Origin: Lojkania enalia
Lineage: Eukaryota; Ascomycota; Dothideomycetes; Pleosporales
Direction of reading: 5' to 3'
DNA length: 64,000 bases
Assembly (NCBI GenBank): GCA_010094045.1
Contig: ML986705.1
Coordinates: forward strand, 1 to 64,000
Made by a program: the position numbers and the translations under genes
Shown: positions 62,226 to 64,000 of the stretch, piece after piece
Layout of the letters: every line of letters starts with the position of its first letter
How positions within the stretch are numbered: position 1 is the stretch's first letter
Notes under the pieces: generated by a model
Databases searched by the model: none
The model's input: the letters and a program-made list of their open reading frames with translations, nothing else
What the model was told of the DNA's origin: nothing

Positions 62226-62718
62226 GTTGAAAGAAAGGGTAAGCTAGATAATTTTGAGAGTGCACACAATCTCTCAGATATCTGCTAGGTACTTAGCTGC
62301 TAAATAAATATTGCTCGTTCGAGTTTCACAGCCTTTTGCGCTCAGCCTGTTGGGCTGTCCGGTGAAAGAATAGCTCTATGAGGTACAGCAAGCCACCAAT
62401 GAACTGTTCATGCATAAAAGATTCCTCTAGCCAATAAAATACTATGCCCATGCGAAAGGAAGTTGGAATGTGTCGGGCGGTCCGGTGAAGAGCCATTAGG
62501 TGGGTAATCAGCGATATACTCTCGATTCAGACTTGCGCTCAGCCTTAATGGCTCGTGCCCCGCACCCCAGAGTACACTACGCCAGCTTAGCCCTTACTAT
62601 TGATCCCCACCCTGGGACCATATATTAATATTCACCATTGGAAACAGATTGATTCTTTTTCATCGTCCCCAAAGTCCAACCAGGCAGCTTGCCCAGCAAC
62701 AATGCCTACCTCGAGACA
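62226..62718. promoter_or_regulatory. Shared divergent intergenic region of the HET-S-like/NLR pair, with direct repeats
   Basis: 493 bp separate the two genes. Two exact direct repeats lie here: TTGCGCTCAGCC at 62336-62347 and 62533-62544, and GTCCGGTGAA at 62357-62366 and 62480-62489. An AT-rich TATATTAATATT stretch at about 62621-62632 is a plausible core promoter for the plus-strand gene. Confidence 0.6.
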
Positions 62719-64000
62719 ATGACCACTGGTCACTCCTTTCAGAATGTCTCAAGCTTTGGAGATTCCCATGTCCACATGGGAAACAACATCTACCACAGCA
62801 TCGAAGCTAAGCATTCACCAACCGAGGAATGTTTAAAATCACTGGCCTTCCTAGAAATGAACGATCGCCCGAATGATATTGATCGCGCCGCAATTGGAAT
62901 GTCTAAGGGGACATGTACGTGGCTGCTTGGACATAAGACATACAGAAAATGGGTCTCTCACCATAGAGGCTTGATCTGGATCAAAGGAAAACCAGGCTCA
63001 GGAAAGTCAACGCTCCTAAGGTACGCGCTTCGCAATGTTCAAGTGGAACATGAAGCTGGTGATAGAGCTCTAATTCTCTCGTTCTTCTTCCACGGCCGTA
63101 GTTCTGAGCTCCAGAGAACACCGCTTGGCCTCTTTCGATCTCTTCTCCACCAACTCCTTAGCCATATCCCTGATTTATTATCCGACATCGTCGACCTATT
63201 TAAATCTCGACAAAGTAGCATCGGCGCATTCGGCGAGAAGTGGCACTGGCATCCACAGGAGCTACAGGGCTTTTTCGAGTCGGCGCTCCCCAAAATCTTG
63301 GATAAACGGCCTATCAAGTTATTTGTCGATGCCCTAGACGAATGCGGCGAAGAGAATGCAACCCGCCTAGTCGATAGTTTCAAGGAACTAGTCCAAAAAC
63401 TTCCGTCAACTCTATTTCAGCTTAGCATCTGCTTTACATGTCGTCACTATCCTATCCTGGCGTTCGATGACCAATTATCGATATGCGTCGAGGACGAAAA
63501 CATTGAGGATATTGCCGTTTATGTACGAGAACGGCTCTCTTTCCTACGCATTCCATCTAAACTTGTGATTCAGAACGAGATTACCACACGAGCTTCAGGC
63601 GTTTTCTTGTGGGCTTATCTCGTTGTGAAACGCGTTCTAGAGCTTGATCGTAGGGGTATAGGACTACAGTGCATGTATTTAGAAATTCAACACCTACCTC
63701 CGGATTTAGACGATCTCTATCAAGAACTCTTACAAATAATGGATGAGATACCAGCTTCCTTAAAGTTAATGCAATGGATCTGCTTTGCCACGAAGCCCTT
63801 ATCAATTGAAGAACTGCGATGGGCTATGGTCGTTGATGCCGATTGTCCACACAGAACACTGCAGCAGTGCCAGAGCGCAGAAGACTACATATACGACAAC
63901 GAGAGGATGGAGCGGAGGACTAAAACGCTTAGCTGTGGCCTAGCGGAGGCTGTGCCTTCAAACAAATTTGGTAGCTTTACAATAGCAAAACCGCCTGGGC
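62719..64000 (+). CDS. NACHT-type NLR (STAND) receptor with N-terminal HET-s amyloid motif, cut by window end
   Basis: The frame is open from ATG 62719 to the window edge (427 codons), so the C-terminal sensor repeats are not visible. ATG 62702 is rejected because it stops after six codons. Residues 5-24 match the HET-s-type amyloid motif of the neighbouring effector without gaps (core SHVHMGNNI); in known receptors of this class this R0 segment folds as amyloid and templates the effector. The nucleotide-binding domain has Walker A GKPGSGKST (about 90-98), Walker B LFVDALDECGE (about 201-211) and a sensor-like FTCRHYPI, then helical text (GVFLWAYLVVKRVLEL, PPDLDDLYQELL) typical of fungal NACHT proteins. 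WD40 or ankyrin repeats are expected downstream but not seen. No stop or frameshift appears in the visible part. Confidence 0.9.
   Translation, partial: MTTGHSFQNVSSFGDSHVHMGNNIYHSIEAKHSPTEECLKSLAFLEMNDRPNDIDRAAIGMSKGTCTWLLGHKTYRKWVSHHRGLIWIKGKPGSGKSTLLRYALRNVQVEHEAGDRALILSFFFHGRSSELQRTPLGLFRSLLHQLLSHIPDLLSDIVDLFKSRQSSIGAFGEKWHWHPQELQGFFESALPKILDKRPIKLFVDALDECGEENATRLVDSFKELVQKLPSTLFQLSICFTCRHYPILAFDDQLSICVEDENIEDIAVYVRERLSFLRIPSKLVIQNEITTRASGVFLWAYLVVKRVLELDRRGIGLQCMYLEIQHLPPDLDDLYQELLQIMDEIPASLKLMQWICFATKPLSIEELRWAMVVDADCPHRTLQQCQSAEDYIYDNERMERRTKTLSCGLAEAVPSNKFGSFTIAKPPG

Noticed and set aside
62702..62718. ATG at 62702 as start of the NLR gene
   Set aside because: It is in another frame and stops after six codons; ATG 62719 opens the long frame.

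Overview
The window is nuclear DNA of a filamentous ascomycete (Pezizomycotina). Genes carry many short introns (about 45-90 bp, GT..AG, CTAAC/CTGAC-like branch sites), the housekeeping set is fungal (ELP3, succinyl-CoA ligase alpha, ARB1, RAD16, SEC72, mitochondrial uL5, GID9/FYV10), and decayed genes carry C-to-T changes at CpA (CAG/CAA to stop), the signature of repeat-induced point mutation (RIP). I cannot fix the genus; Leotiomycetes is only an impression.

Layout. 0.3-1.3 kb: a PAP2 lipid phosphatase, then about 4.5 kb of AT-rich, gene-poor DNA. 6.1-7.1 kb: a secreted, GPI-anchor-like protein gene with two in-frame stops. 9.4-13.4 kb: copper amine oxidase and a mitochondrial carrier. 13.9-19.8 kb: decayed genes, one with an E2 ubiquitin-conjugating fold. 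20.2 kb: SEC72. 22.0-29.4 kb: a 1348-residue dicopper (tyrosinase/hemocyanin-type) protein divergent from an unknown five-exon gene. 29.5-30.7 kb: an AGT microsatellite and a secreted CVNH lectin. 32.3-50.1 kb: a dense housekeeping block (V-ATPase subunit f, ELP3, LSC1, BMT5-like methyltransferase, FYV10/GID9, ARB1, an HPP membrane protein, RAD16), broken only by a decayed aminoglycoside-phosphotransferase-like kinase. 51.0-53.3 kb: a decayed kinase-like gene and further remnants. 53.6-58.1 kb: a ubiquitin-specific protease divergent from mitochondrial uL5.

The right end (58.4-64.0 kb) is accessory. After decayed SET-domain and PD-(D/E)XK nuclease-like genes come two head-to-head genes 493 bp apart. 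The minus-strand one encodes a HeLo domain followed by two copies of a HET-s-type amyloid motif. The plus-strand one encodes a NACHT-type NLR receptor whose first 25 residues hold a third copy of the same motif, and it runs off the window. This is the architecture of the het-S/nwd2 amyloid-signalling programmed cell death system known from Podospora: the receptor N-terminus templates amyloid folding of the HeLo effector. The effector frame is broken here (one internal TAG, and ATA where an initiator is expected), while the receptor is open for all 427 codons visible. This pair is the most interesting object in the window.
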